This document shows, piece after piece, positions 5,387-11,950 of a stretch of DNA of 13,480 nt; positions within the stretch are counted from its first letter, which is position 1, and each line of letters starts with the position of its first letter. The notes beneath the pieces were generated by a model, which was given only the letters and a program-made list of their open reading frames with translations, was not told the DNA's origin and did not search any database. Both the position numbers and the translations under genes were made by a program. The DNA is taken from contig CALEJY010000195.1 in the NCBI GenBank assembly GCA_937898445.1, forward strand, positions 1 to 13,480, given 5' to 3'. Origin of the DNA: an uncultured Candidatus Melainabacteria bacterium. Lineage in GTDB: Bacteria > Cyanobacteriota > Vampirovibrionia > Gastranaerophilales > Gastranaerophilaceae.

Positions 5387-5942
5387 ATAATATTTAATGG
5401 CGGGGTAGGTTGAACTGCTCCCCCCCCAAAGAGGACAGTTCAAGAAAGCCCAACATCATTACAAACCATGCGATACTTCGGACTGTTGTCCTCAGTATGA
5501 CGATTTTTTATTTCTGTAACAGACTTCGCCTCTATGCATCTTTGCATCTAGGCATCTTAAAACCTAATATATGAAGTAGGAATGAATATTGTCACAAAGG
5601 TCTACGTGCGTAGCACCAAGTTCAGGGTGACATAAATTTTTCACGTCATTGCGAGCGATAGCGTGGCAATCCAGTCTATTATTCAATTCAGAACTTAACC
5701 CTCTCTCGCATGCGTAACTCGTTTCACTCGAACGCTTGCTCTCTCCCCCAATGGAGAGGAATTTTGTACCAACCATGCGATACTTCGGACTGTTGTCCTC
5801 AGTATGACGTTTTTTATTCCCGTAACAGACTATGCCTCTTTGCCTCATTGCATCTAAGCATCTAATAATCTTAGCTGCCTAGCTGCTTTGATACTGACTT
5901 CGCATCTATGCCTCTATGCGTCTAGGCATCTAATCCACTCAT
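5387..5942. repeat. dense repeat block R3
   Basis: This 556-bp stretch has no gene. Modules: a poly-C/GAGGACAGTTCAAG segment (about 5419-5445); a 39-bp unit AACCATGCGATACTTCGG... (5464-5502) repeated perfectly at 5771-5809; 8-bp tracks at 5520-5560, 5826-5866 and 5893-5934; GAATATTGTCACA plus palindrome GGTCTACGTGCGTAGCACC (5599-5617); a hairpin right-arm remnant (5618-5631); GTCATTGCGAGCGATAGCG (5644-5673); and CCCTCTCTCG...GGAGAGGA (5698-5760). The 8-bp track ends CATCTAAT, next to the stop of the TIGR02757 gene. Minus-strand frames here (5216-5443, 5564-5848) consist of module sequence. Confidence 0.85.
5464..5862 (+). repeat. about 93-bp direct repeat pair, first 39 bp identical
   Basis: Copy 1 is 5464-5556 and copy 2 is 5771-5862. 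The first 39 bp (AACCATGCGATACTTCGG through CAGTATGACG) are identical. The remainder, TTTTTTATT(T/C)C(C/T)GTAACAGACT and the following 8-bp track, is about 80-85% alike by eye. Copies start 307 bp apart, so recombination would delete the intervening modules. Confidence 0.85.
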
Positions 5943-6701
5943 CTATTTATTATTCACACCATAACCAAACATAGCAAAGTCATATTTTATCGGGTCGTTT
6001 GGATCAAACTTTTTCAGGTTTTCTGTTATTTCTATTACTGATTTAAAATCGTTTGATTTCCTCGTCAACAAACCCATTTCCCTCGATAGTCTTGCAACAT
6101 GCGTATCTAATGGAATTAACAATTCTGACGGTTTCATAAAACTCCAAATTCCTAAATCCACAGAACCTTTTCTAATCATCCATCTTAAAAACATACACAT
6201 TCTTTTCATTGCACCGCCGTTTTGTGGGTTCGGTATCATAAAACGACATCCCTGCCCTGCTTTATCTGAAAATCTTGAATAAAAATAATCACAAATCGGC
6301 TGAAAATCAATATAACCATTCGGTTGGTTTGAATTTTTGTAACCGTATTCAAACAATTTTTCTAGCCCACCGTCTTTTTCGTACAAATTTTTCAAGATAC
6401 TGAAAATCTCTGCAAAATCTTGGGTTGTGCCAAATCTGTAATTAAAATCTTTCAGAATTTTCGGTTCAAAATTCAAAATAAAATTATGTGGCTCATTTTC
6501 TGCAATATCGAATAATTCATTCAATTTTTTGATAAAAATTTTCCTATTTCCATACGCCAACAAAGAGGCAATAAATCCTGAAATTTCGCAATCCTCTTTG
6601 GTTTTGTTAAATTTATGCGGGAATTGAACCGGATCATCTTTTATAAAATCAGCGGTTTCGTATTTTTGAGCAAGTTCATCAATTTCAAGTTTCGTAATCA
6701 T
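5943..6701 (-). CDS. TIGR02757 family (DUF2400) protein
   Basis: The 252-residue soluble protein matches the TIGR02757/DUF2400 family: GFIASLLAYGNRK (42-54), RFMIPNPQNGGAMKRMCMFLRWM (153-175), DLGIW (182-186), LLIPLDTHVARLSREMGLLTRK (194-215), EITENLKKFDPNDPIKYDFAMFGYGVN (224-250). Length is normal for the family. Function is not established. The PLDTHVARLSREMGLL segment strongly resembles the DTHVxR...GL stretch of helix-hairpin-helix DNA glycosylases (EndoIII/MutY type), so a DNA- or base-recognition role is a reasonable inference. The ATG at 6701 lacks a strong ribosome site. It lies 57 nt downstream of the HD-GYP gene on the same strand, so the two may be co-transcribed. The stop codon sits at the edge of repeat block R3. 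Confidence 0.87.
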   Translation of the reverse strand: MITKLEIDELAQKYETADFIKDDPVQFPHKFNKTKEDCEISGFIASLLAYGNRKIFIKKLNELFDIAENEPHNFILNFEPKILKDFNYRFGTTQDFAEIFSILKNLYEKDGGLEKLFEYGYKNSNQPNGYIDFQPICDYFYSRFSDKAGQGCRFMIPNPQNGGAMKRMCMFLRWMIRKGSVDLGIWSFMKPSELLIPLDTHVARLSREMGLLTRKSNDFKSVIEITENLKKFDPNDPIKYDFAMFGYGVNNK

Positions 6702-6758
6702 ACCAAAACACTAGCACGGATTAGAAATCTGCGCAACAAGCTATACTTTTGAAATAAC

Positions 6759-8669
6759 CTAAATACTTGTAGACAAAGACGGAGCGATATTGATAAATTG
6801 GCGTACCAAATCTCTATCCCACAATTTACCTGCGCCGTCTTTCAAGATTTCGCAAGCTTTTTCAACACTCATTCCTTTTCTGTAAGGTCTATCTGAAATC
6901 AATGCGTGATATGTATCAGCAACCGCAACAATTCTTGCTGCAAGCGGAATTTCGTCACCTTTCAAATGTTCAGGATATCCGCTTCCATCCATGTGTTCGT
7001 GGTGATATTTAACGATTGGGATTAAATCTCTCAATGCTTCGTTTGGCGCAAGCACTTTTTCAGCACCGATTACAGGGTGTTGTTTCATAATTTCCCATTC
7101 GTCATCTTCTAATTTACCAGGTTTTTTCAATACGTTTTCAGGAATACCGATTTTGCCGACATCATGAAGTAACGCACCCAATTTAATTCTTTGAACTTCG
7201 TCTTCAGGAAGATTGATTGCACGAGCAAGAGCTTCTGAATATCTTGAAACAGAAGTTGAATGACCTTTTGTATAAGGGTCTTTTGCATCAATTGCACTTG
7301 CTAGAGAATTTGCAAGTTCCATCAAGTGGTTTTGAGAAACAATTTGTTCGTTGTTGAATTTGTGAACAAGTTCATCTTCAAAGTTTACACCTAATTGAGA
7401 ATGGCGTTTTGCAATAACTTCGGCATAAGAATGCAACGCATCATCATCCCAGAAATTGAAATCTGATGAGCTTACAATTGCGGACATACCTTCTTTGTAG
7501 CCCTTAGCTTGCGAAATATACATTGCTTGTTCTGCAAGAATTAAAAGTTTTTCTTGATCTCTGCTACATTCAGGATAAGTTGCGATACCAACGGAAACCT
7601 TAACCGGTCCAACATCGTCAACAAAACAGCAAGACAAGCAGTATGTAATTATTGCGTTTTCGTCACCGCCATAACGCCCAGCTTTGTCGTTACTTCTAAT
7701 ATTTTGCTTAACTTTTTCTGCCAAAAGCTTGATTACTTCATCACCTTTTGCGTGACCAAGTTCCCTGTTAATTTTAGAGATATTGTTTACATCAAGCATT
7801 ATGATAGAAAGTTTTGAATTATTTTCTTCTGCACGTCTAAGTTCGGCAGACAAAACTTCTTGAAACCCTCTGTGAGTGTACAAACCTGTCAATGTATCAG
7901 TATTTGCGTATTTATTTGTTTGTTCAAGAAGTTCAACATTATCCATAAACAACGCACAATAATTTGCGATAAAAGAGAACAACCCAATATGGTTTTCAAT
8001 GTTATCTTTTCCGATTGCCATAACGCCTTTACATCCGCTAACAGAAACTAACGGAAGAATTAATGTCGGCGATTGCTGAACGTATGGAATATTTAAAAAT
8101 TTGCTATTTTCACAAACTACAGGAGAAGAATTTTTGAAACATTGGATAACCGGATTTTGGTCATCTGACAAAAATAATTTTGATGTGTAAGTACTTCCCA
8201 TAGAGTTGAAAAGTTTTATATTAATACATTTTGATTTGTCGTGAAAAGCTCCGAATGCAGTGAAAACATTGTTTAATTTTTCTGTAAACAAGTTATGGAT
8301 TGCGCTGAATAAATCATAAATTGTTTTCTTTTTGCAAAGAGTATTATTCAAATTGTTAACAAGTTCTGCGTAATCAATAACCCTGTGCGAGCTTGCATTG
8401 GCATTTCCCATATATCCTGCATACATTCTGTTAGACGTTTTGTTCGTGTTGAAATTGTTGATACGAGCAACGATATCAGATGTTTCAGCAGAAATAGGGT
8501 TGGAAGTTCTTTTAACTTCTTTTTTGGTAGTGGTTTTAGCAGGTGTTTTTAAAGCAGGTTTTTTAAGCGCATTAAGCTGTTTCGACAACGGGTTCGAAAC
8601 AGGTTTTTCGCTTTTTATAGGCGATTGCGCCTTTGATTTTTCTGAAATTTTTTCTTTATTTTCGTTCAA
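6759..8669 (-). CDS. GAF-like / degenerate GGDEF / HD-GYP c-di-GMP phosphodiesterase
   Basis: This 636-residue cytoplasmic signalling protein has a Lys/Pro/Thr-rich disordered head (1-60), a GAF-like sensor region (about 100-250), a GGDEF-like domain (255-395) and an HD-GYP domain (about 445-630). HD-GYP landmarks are complete: GHSTSVSRYSE (469-479), LLHDVGKIGIP (500-510), HHEHMDGSGYP (556-566) and AARIVAVADTYHALISDRPYR (577-597). It should therefore hydrolyse c-di-GMP. The GGDEF part is abnormal: the signature is RYGGDEN (332-338), and only 17 residues separate it from VKVSVGIA instead of about 35-40, so one helix is missing and cyclase activity is unlikely. The start is TTG 8669 with AGGTG upstream; an in-frame TAG two codons before it excludes a longer start. 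No transmembrane segment is visible. Confidence 0.9.
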   Translation of the reverse strand: MNENKEKISEKSKAQSPIKSEKPVSNPLSKQLNALKKPALKTPAKTTTKKEVKRTSNPISAETSDIVARINNFNTNKTSNRMYAGYMGNANASSHRVIDYAELVNNLNNTLCKKKTIYDLFSAIHNLFTEKLNNVFTAFGAFHDKSKCINIKLFNSMGSTYTSKLFLSDDQNPVIQCFKNSSPVVCENSKFLNIPYVQQSPTLILPLVSVSGCKGVMAIGKDNIENHIGLFSFIANYCALFMDNVELLEQTNKYANTDTLTGLYTHRGFQEVLSAELRRAEENNSKLSIIMLDVNNISKINRELGHAKGDEVIKLLAEKVKQNIRSNDKAGRYGGDENAIITYCLSCCFVDDVGPVKVSVGIATYPECSRDQEKLLILAEQAMYISQAKGYKEGMSAIVSSSDFNFWDDDALHSYAEVIAKRHSQLGVNFEDELVHKFNNEQIVSQNHLMELANSLASAIDAKDPYTKGHSTSVSRYSEALARAINLPEDEVQRIKLGALLHDVGKIGIPENVLKKPGKLEDDEWEIMKQHPVIGAEKVLAPNEALRDLIPIVKYHHEHMDGSGYPEHLKGDEIPLAARIVAVADTYHALISDRPYRKGMSVEKACEILKDGAGKLWDRDLVRQFINIAPSLSTSI

Positions 8670-8928
8670 AATCTACACCTACACACACTTGTTATAAAAC
8701 ATATAATAAACTATTTTTGCCCAATATGGCACTTGAGTTTACATTACTTAAAACTATTCTATTATAAATTCACCGAAAAACAATACGCCATATAGATGGC
8801 AATACCTACCATTTTAATAAACAGTACACAATAAAAGTCAAATTAAATTATTCTACTACATAAGTAGTATAGCATAAAACATGGTTTTTGCGCCATTTTT
8901 AGAAGATATTTTTACAAAGGTTAATATT
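8670..8928. other. AT-rich intergenic region
   Basis: This 259-bp stretch separates the HD-GYP start from repeat block R4. Two small inverted repeats are visible: GCCAT/ATGGC (8787-8800, loop ATAG) and TACTAC/GTAGTA (8854-8869, loop ATAA). The latter is followed by TATAGCAT, which could be a poor -10 for the 8929 frame. An AAAGG site precedes ATG 8929. No gene is supported. Confidence 0.5.
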
Positions 8929-9285
8929 ATGTTCGATAATTCTGGTAAAATAGATTTTTGTTCATCATTGCGAGCGAATGTGAAGCAATCCGATAAAACA
9001 GGTGCTACGCACGTAGCCCCCCCCTTTTACAATGTTAGTGAAAACTGTCACCCTGAACTTGATTCAGGGTCTATCAATGCTGATTTAAGATTGCGCAACA
9101 AGTGCGCAATGACATGTGTTGGTAAAAAGATCCTCTCCCTTGGGGGAGAGTTAGAAAGAGGGTAATAGTTTTAATGACACGGTCTTTTCACGTTTCACTT
9201 CTCACTTTTCACTAAAACGCCAATAATCCTACCATATCGCCTTTTCTGACACAGACTTTGCCTCTTGATATCTGATTACAGCGGA
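8929..9285. repeat. repeat block R4 with a short start-codon stub
   Basis: ATG 8929 has AAAGG upstream and opens MFDNSGKID, then runs into module sequence; the 78-codon frame ends at 9165 and is not a credible protein. Segment 8943-9018 matches 5081-5156 in the broken pilin locus over 76 bp with about eight differences. Modules: GCATTGCGAGCG-type (8963-8992), palindrome GGTGCTACGCACGTAGCC (9001-9018), hairpin with decayed right arm (9047-9070), TTGCGCAACAAGTGCGCAAT inverted repeat (about 9090-9109), CCTCTCCC...GGGAGAG and GAGGGTAATAGTTTTA (9131-9173, the latter also at 5246-5264), a TTTCACTTCTCACTTTTCAC pyrimidine stretch (about 9192-9212), CCATATCGCCTT (9231-9242), and a degenerate 8-bp track (9250-9270). 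It ends at the neighbouring stop codon. Confidence 0.8.
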
Positions 9286-9963
9286 CTAGTCTTCCACTTC
9301 TTCAAGGGCTTCTTCAATGTATCTTGCAGGGTTTTCGATTAAGTATTGAAGTTCTCCAGGATCTTTTATATATCCATAATCAAACTGTTCGCCGTTTGAC
9401 ATAAAAGAAATCATTCCATAATCCATTATTCTGCCCATTGTTGTTTGAGAAATCTCTAACATATCAAGTTTGTTCAATGGAATATCAATTTCTTCTGGGT
9501 TTAAAACTCCCAATTTTATATGCGCATATTTTGTTGTAATAACTATTTTATCAGAATTAAATCTCAAAATCGGATACACAATCGGCGCAAGAATTAAAAA
9601 TACGATTACCCAACTGAAAAAGCTATGCGTATTTAAAAATATGAACCAAAAATACAAGAAAAATATTGGAGTTAAAAATATTGGCCAAAATAATGCCATC
9701 CAATGTTTTTTGATATCATAAATAACTAATTCTTCGCTATCTTCATCAGGAAGTTTGTATTCTTTTACATTTTCTTCTTCAACTACGGGTTGTGCCTCGT
9801 AGTGATGAACTGTGTATTCTTCAGGAACTTCTGATTTTTCAGCATGCTCAATATATGACTGCGTAACAGCGTCTGATGGTTGGTCTAGTTCAAGTCTGTT
9901 TCCGCAATATCTACAAAAATTATCGTTATCTTTTACCGGTTTTCCGCATTTTGGACAAAACAT
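9286..9963 (-). CDS. zinc-ribbon / two-helix membrane / bacterial PH domain protein
   Basis: The 225-residue protein begins with a zinc ribbon FCPKCGKPVKDNDNFCRYCG (C3, C6, C17, C20). An acidic Glu-rich linker (about 30-85) and two adjacent membrane segments (about 89-109 and 115-134) follow. The last part is a bPH2/YdbS-like PH domain: ITTKYAHIKLGVL (142-154), IPLNKLDMLEISQTTMGRIMDYGMISF (161-187), and IKDPGELQYLI (199-209). The IPL...I...QTxxGRIxxYG pattern is typical of that family. Both soluble parts should face the cytoplasm. The function is unknown; such proteins are thought to act at the membrane. Start support is good: AGGAG six nt before the ATG and a near-consensus promoter. The GAC TAG end coincides with the GGACTA edge of repeat block R4. 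Confidence 0.82.
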   Translation of the reverse strand: MFCPKCGKPVKDNDNFCRYCGNRLELDQPSDAVTQSYIEHAEKSEVPEEYTVHHYEAQPVVEEENVKEYKLPDEDSEELVIYDIKKHWMALFWPIFLTPIFFLYFWFIFLNTHSFFSWVIVFLILAPIVYPILRFNSDKIVITTKYAHIKLGVLNPEEIDIPLNKLDMLEISQTTMGRIMDYGMISFMSNGEQFDYGYIKDPGELQYLIENPARYIEEALEEVED

Positions 9964-9984
9964 TGTTTACTCCTTTGTGAACTG

Positions 9985-10013
9985 ATTTTAGCATATCATT
10001 TGACTTTAGTCAA
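9985..10013 (-). promoter_or_regulatory. promoter of the zinc-ribbon/PH protein
   Basis: Minus strand: TTGACT (10008-10013), a 17-nt spacer ending TGC, and TAAAAT (9985-9990). This is an extended -10 with a good -35. The -35 forms one half of the palindrome TTGACTTTAGTCAA shared with bioB. Confidence 0.7.
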
Positions 10014-10042
10014 TTAAAGGTTTACCATTGAAACAATGGAGG
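10000..10042 (+). promoter_or_regulatory. bioB control region: two palindromes and ribosome site
   Basis: TTGACT (10000-10005) mirrors AGTCAA (10008-10013) and can serve as -35 for bioB, with TACCAT (10023-10028) as a weak -10 at 17 nt. A second perfect palindrome, CCATTG AAA CAATGG (10025-10039), overlaps the -10 and the first two bases of the GGAGG ribosome site (10038-10042), four nt before the ATG. It could be an operator or a leader hairpin hiding the ribosome site. No two-sided BirA box is present. Confidence 0.5.
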
Positions 10043-10046
10043 AATT

Positions 10047-10961
10047 ATGATAGATAAACAAGAACTTTTAAGACTTTATAATTTGGATTTGGATGAACTT
10101 TTGAAATTGTCATCAAAACATATTAAGGATGAAATTGAATTTTGTTCACTTATAAACGCACGTAATGGCAAATGTTCACAAAACTGCAAATATTGCGCAC
10201 AAAGTTCTCATTATCGCACTCATATTGACTCTTACCCGCTTGTAGAAATCGAAGAAGTTCGAAAAGCCGCTCTTGATGCAAAATCACACAAAGCATCACG
10301 TTTTGCAATCGTAACATCAGGCAAAACTCCTGACGAAAGCGATTTTAACAAAATGTTGGAAATGATTAAAGAAATCAATAAAATCGAAGGTTTGAAAAGT
10401 TGTGCATCAATTGGCATTTTGAACGAAGAACAAGCGCAAAAACTTGCACAAAGCGGATTAAAAAGATTTCATCACAACATTAATACCGCAAAATCATATT
10501 ATCCTGAAGTTTGCACAACTCACACTTGGGAAGACAGAGTAAACACCTGCAAATTAGTCAAAAAATACGGTATGGAATTGTGTTGTGGAGTAATTCTCGG
10601 AATGGGAGAAAGCGTTGAACAACGTGTAGAAATGGCTCTTGAATTAGCAGAAATTCAGCCAAACTCAATTCCAATCAACATTTTGATGCCAATTCCTGAA
10701 ACTCCGTTTGAAAACTATTTAGACAAAATTGATGAAGAAAATGTATTGAGAACTTTAGCAATCTTCAAAATCGCAAACCCTAATTCAATATTGCGTTTTT
10801 GCGGTGGAAGAATGAGATTGTCAGAAGAAAACCAACGAAAAGCCCTAAAAACTTGTGTTGAAGGAATTATGGTCGGAAATTATTTGACAACAATTGGCAA
10901 AAATCCTGACGAGGACATCAAAACAGTTGCAGAATTAGGAAAAACTATTGCGACAAATTAA
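10047..10961 (+). CDS. bioB: biotin synthase
   Basis: This radical-SAM enzyme inserts sulfur into dethiobiotin, the last step of biotin synthesis. The 304-residue protein carries the SAM-cluster motif CSQNCKYC (C43, C47, C50) followed by AQSSHY, then SCASIGIL (C119), FHHNINTA (141-148), LCCGVILGMGE (C179/C180), PINILMPIPETPF (209-221) and LRFCGGRMRL (249-258). Compared with the E. coli enzyme, the auxiliary-cluster ligand Cys97 is replaced by Ala (RFAIVTSG, residue 87), and a Cys (252) appears two residues after the Arg260 equivalent (Arg250). This looks like the anaerobe-type BioB rather than the classical [2Fe-2S] form. Length is slightly below the usual 315-350 because the C-terminal tail is short. 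The start is fixed by GGAGG. No other bio gene is in the window. Confidence 0.92.
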   Translation: MIDKQELLRLYNLDLDELLKLSSKHIKDEIEFCSLINARNGKCSQNCKYCAQSSHYRTHIDSYPLVEIEEVRKAALDAKSHKASRFAIVTSGKTPDESDFNKMLEMIKEINKIEGLKSCASIGILNEEQAQKLAQSGLKRFHHNINTAKSYYPEVCTTHTWEDRVNTCKLVKKYGMELCCGVILGMGESVEQRVEMALELAEIQPNSIPINILMPIPETPFENYLDKIDEENVLRTLAIFKIANPNSILRFCGGRMRLSEENQRKALKTCVEGIMVGNYLTTIGKNPDEDIKTVAELGKTIATN

Positions 10962-10962
10962 T

Positions 10963-10985
10963 AACAAATAATTACTTGTTTTTTG
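10963..10985 (+). terminator. weak terminator after bioB
   Basis: AACAA (10963-10967) can pair with TTGTT (10976-10980), followed by a T run (TTGTTTTTTG). The stem is only five bp and overlaps the last codons of the converging gene, which ends 10 nt from bioB. Plausible but weak. Confidence 0.35.
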
Positions 10986-11934
10986 TTGAAATATATTTGT
11001 TTCCATCAAATCTATCAGCCAAAAATGTCGAAATTATTGGGATAAAGACGTAATACATTATGCCAAAAATCATTGCAGGTTTAACAATTTTTATGCCTTC
11101 GATATATTTGTCGAGATTTGGCGATTTTTTGTTTGCCTCTGCGAATTTTTCAATAAACTTTTTCGTCGGTTTTTCAGACATTTTATCTATCACATAACCG
11201 CCACCGATACACAAACCAGTTGAGATTGCAGAGTTATACATAAGAGCTTTTTTTCTATCTTGTTCAATTCCTTTACTTTTAGCAGTTTGGTGCATAAATG
11301 TTCCGGTTGCAATAATATCGGTTAGAGCCATCATATTAAATTCATAATTAGTGTTATGGAATTTATCAGTTAATTTTTGAACGGTAGATGTATCAATGAT
11401 TTTGCCGATACGTTCAGACAAACCTTCCATACCCGTAAACGAAACATTTTTCTTTTGAGGTTGTTGTGATGTTTCTTTTTTAGGAAAAACTTTTTTCATA
11501 AACGGCGGAATTAGCGCACAGGTAAGAATTGATTTTGGTGCAGCAATTACAAAGCCTAACCCCAATTTGAAAAGTTGAGTTGCAAATTTGTATTTTGAGG
11601 AAGATTGTAATTCTTTTTCACCGTTTTTCAAATTTTTTATTGTTGTTGCTTTTAGATATTCGTGCGGGTTTTCGTCAATATTTTTCATTGCTTTTGCTAG
11701 TGGAGATGAGCTTACAAGCATTATCAAATATCCGGCAACACTGGATGCTAAAGATTTTGCACAGGCATATTTTTTGTTTTGTTTGTCAGTATTGGGAGTT
11801 GCCATAATCGACAACGGGCGTGCAACAGTAGAAAGCGCAAGTGAAGCAGACGCAACAAATAATGATCCGTTATCAGCTGCAAATTTTAATCCCTTTTTTA
11901 CAAATCGGTTTGTGTAAATAGACTGTACTTTCAT
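10972..11934 (-). CDS. hypothetical membrane protein with NVSFTG motif
   Basis: I do not recognise a characterised family. The 320-residue protein has several hydrophobic segments (about 24-45, 60-78, 121-145, 201-214, 233-250 and 284-305), so it is probably an integral inner-membrane protein. It is lysine-rich between segments. Residues 163-168 read NVSFTG within a polar, glutamine-rich linker; from memory, short (N)VSFxG motifs recur in otherwise unrelated uncharacterised proteins of Gastranaerophilales, with no known role. The N-terminus (MKVQSIYTNRFVKKGLKFAADNG) is basic, not a cleavable signal. The start is the ATG at 11934; a minus-strand TATAAT at 11943-11948 lies eight nt upstream, so the mRNA may be leaderless. 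Its start lies 17 nt from that of divergent pnuC, and its stop 10 nt from bioB. Confidence 0.7.
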   Translation of the reverse strand: MKVQSIYTNRFVKKGLKFAADNGSLFVASASLALSTVARPLSIMATPNTDKQNKKYACAKSLASSVAGYLIMLVSSSPLAKAMKNIDENPHEYLKATTIKNLKNGEKELQSSSKYKFATQLFKLGLGFVIAAPKSILTCALIPPFMKKVFPKKETSQQPQKKNVSFTGMEGLSERIGKIIDTSTVQKLTDKFHNTNYEFNMMALTDIIATGTFMHQTAKSKGIEQDRKKALMYNSAISTGLCIGGGYVIDKMSEKPTKKFIEKFAEANKKSPNLDKYIEGIKIVKPAMIFGIMYYVFIPIISTFLADRFDGNKYISTKNK

Positions 11935-11950
11935 TGCAATTCATTATACA
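11935..11950. promoter_or_regulatory. 16-bp divergent start region with shared -10
   Basis: Only 16 bp separate the divergent ATG codons at 11934 and 11951. ATTATA (11943-11948) reads TATAAT on the minus strand, and TTATAC (11944-11949) is a -10-like hexamer on the plus strand. No Shine-Dalgarno site is visible for either gene, so both may be leaderless; in that case pnuC might start at the second ATG (11960). Confidence 0.4.

Noticed and set aside
2637..5934. CRISPR array
   Set aside because: The repeats are irregular, modular and of mixed orientation without unique uniform spacers, and no cas gene is present.
7554..8697. Plus-strand frames inside the HD-GYP gene (7554-7817, 7860-8051, 8398-8697)
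   Set aside because: They are antisense shadows of clear conserved domains.
10000..10046. BirA operator upstream of bioB
   Set aside because: A single GGTTTAC half-site is present at 10019-10025, but no matching TTGTAAACC-type partner lies at the right distance.
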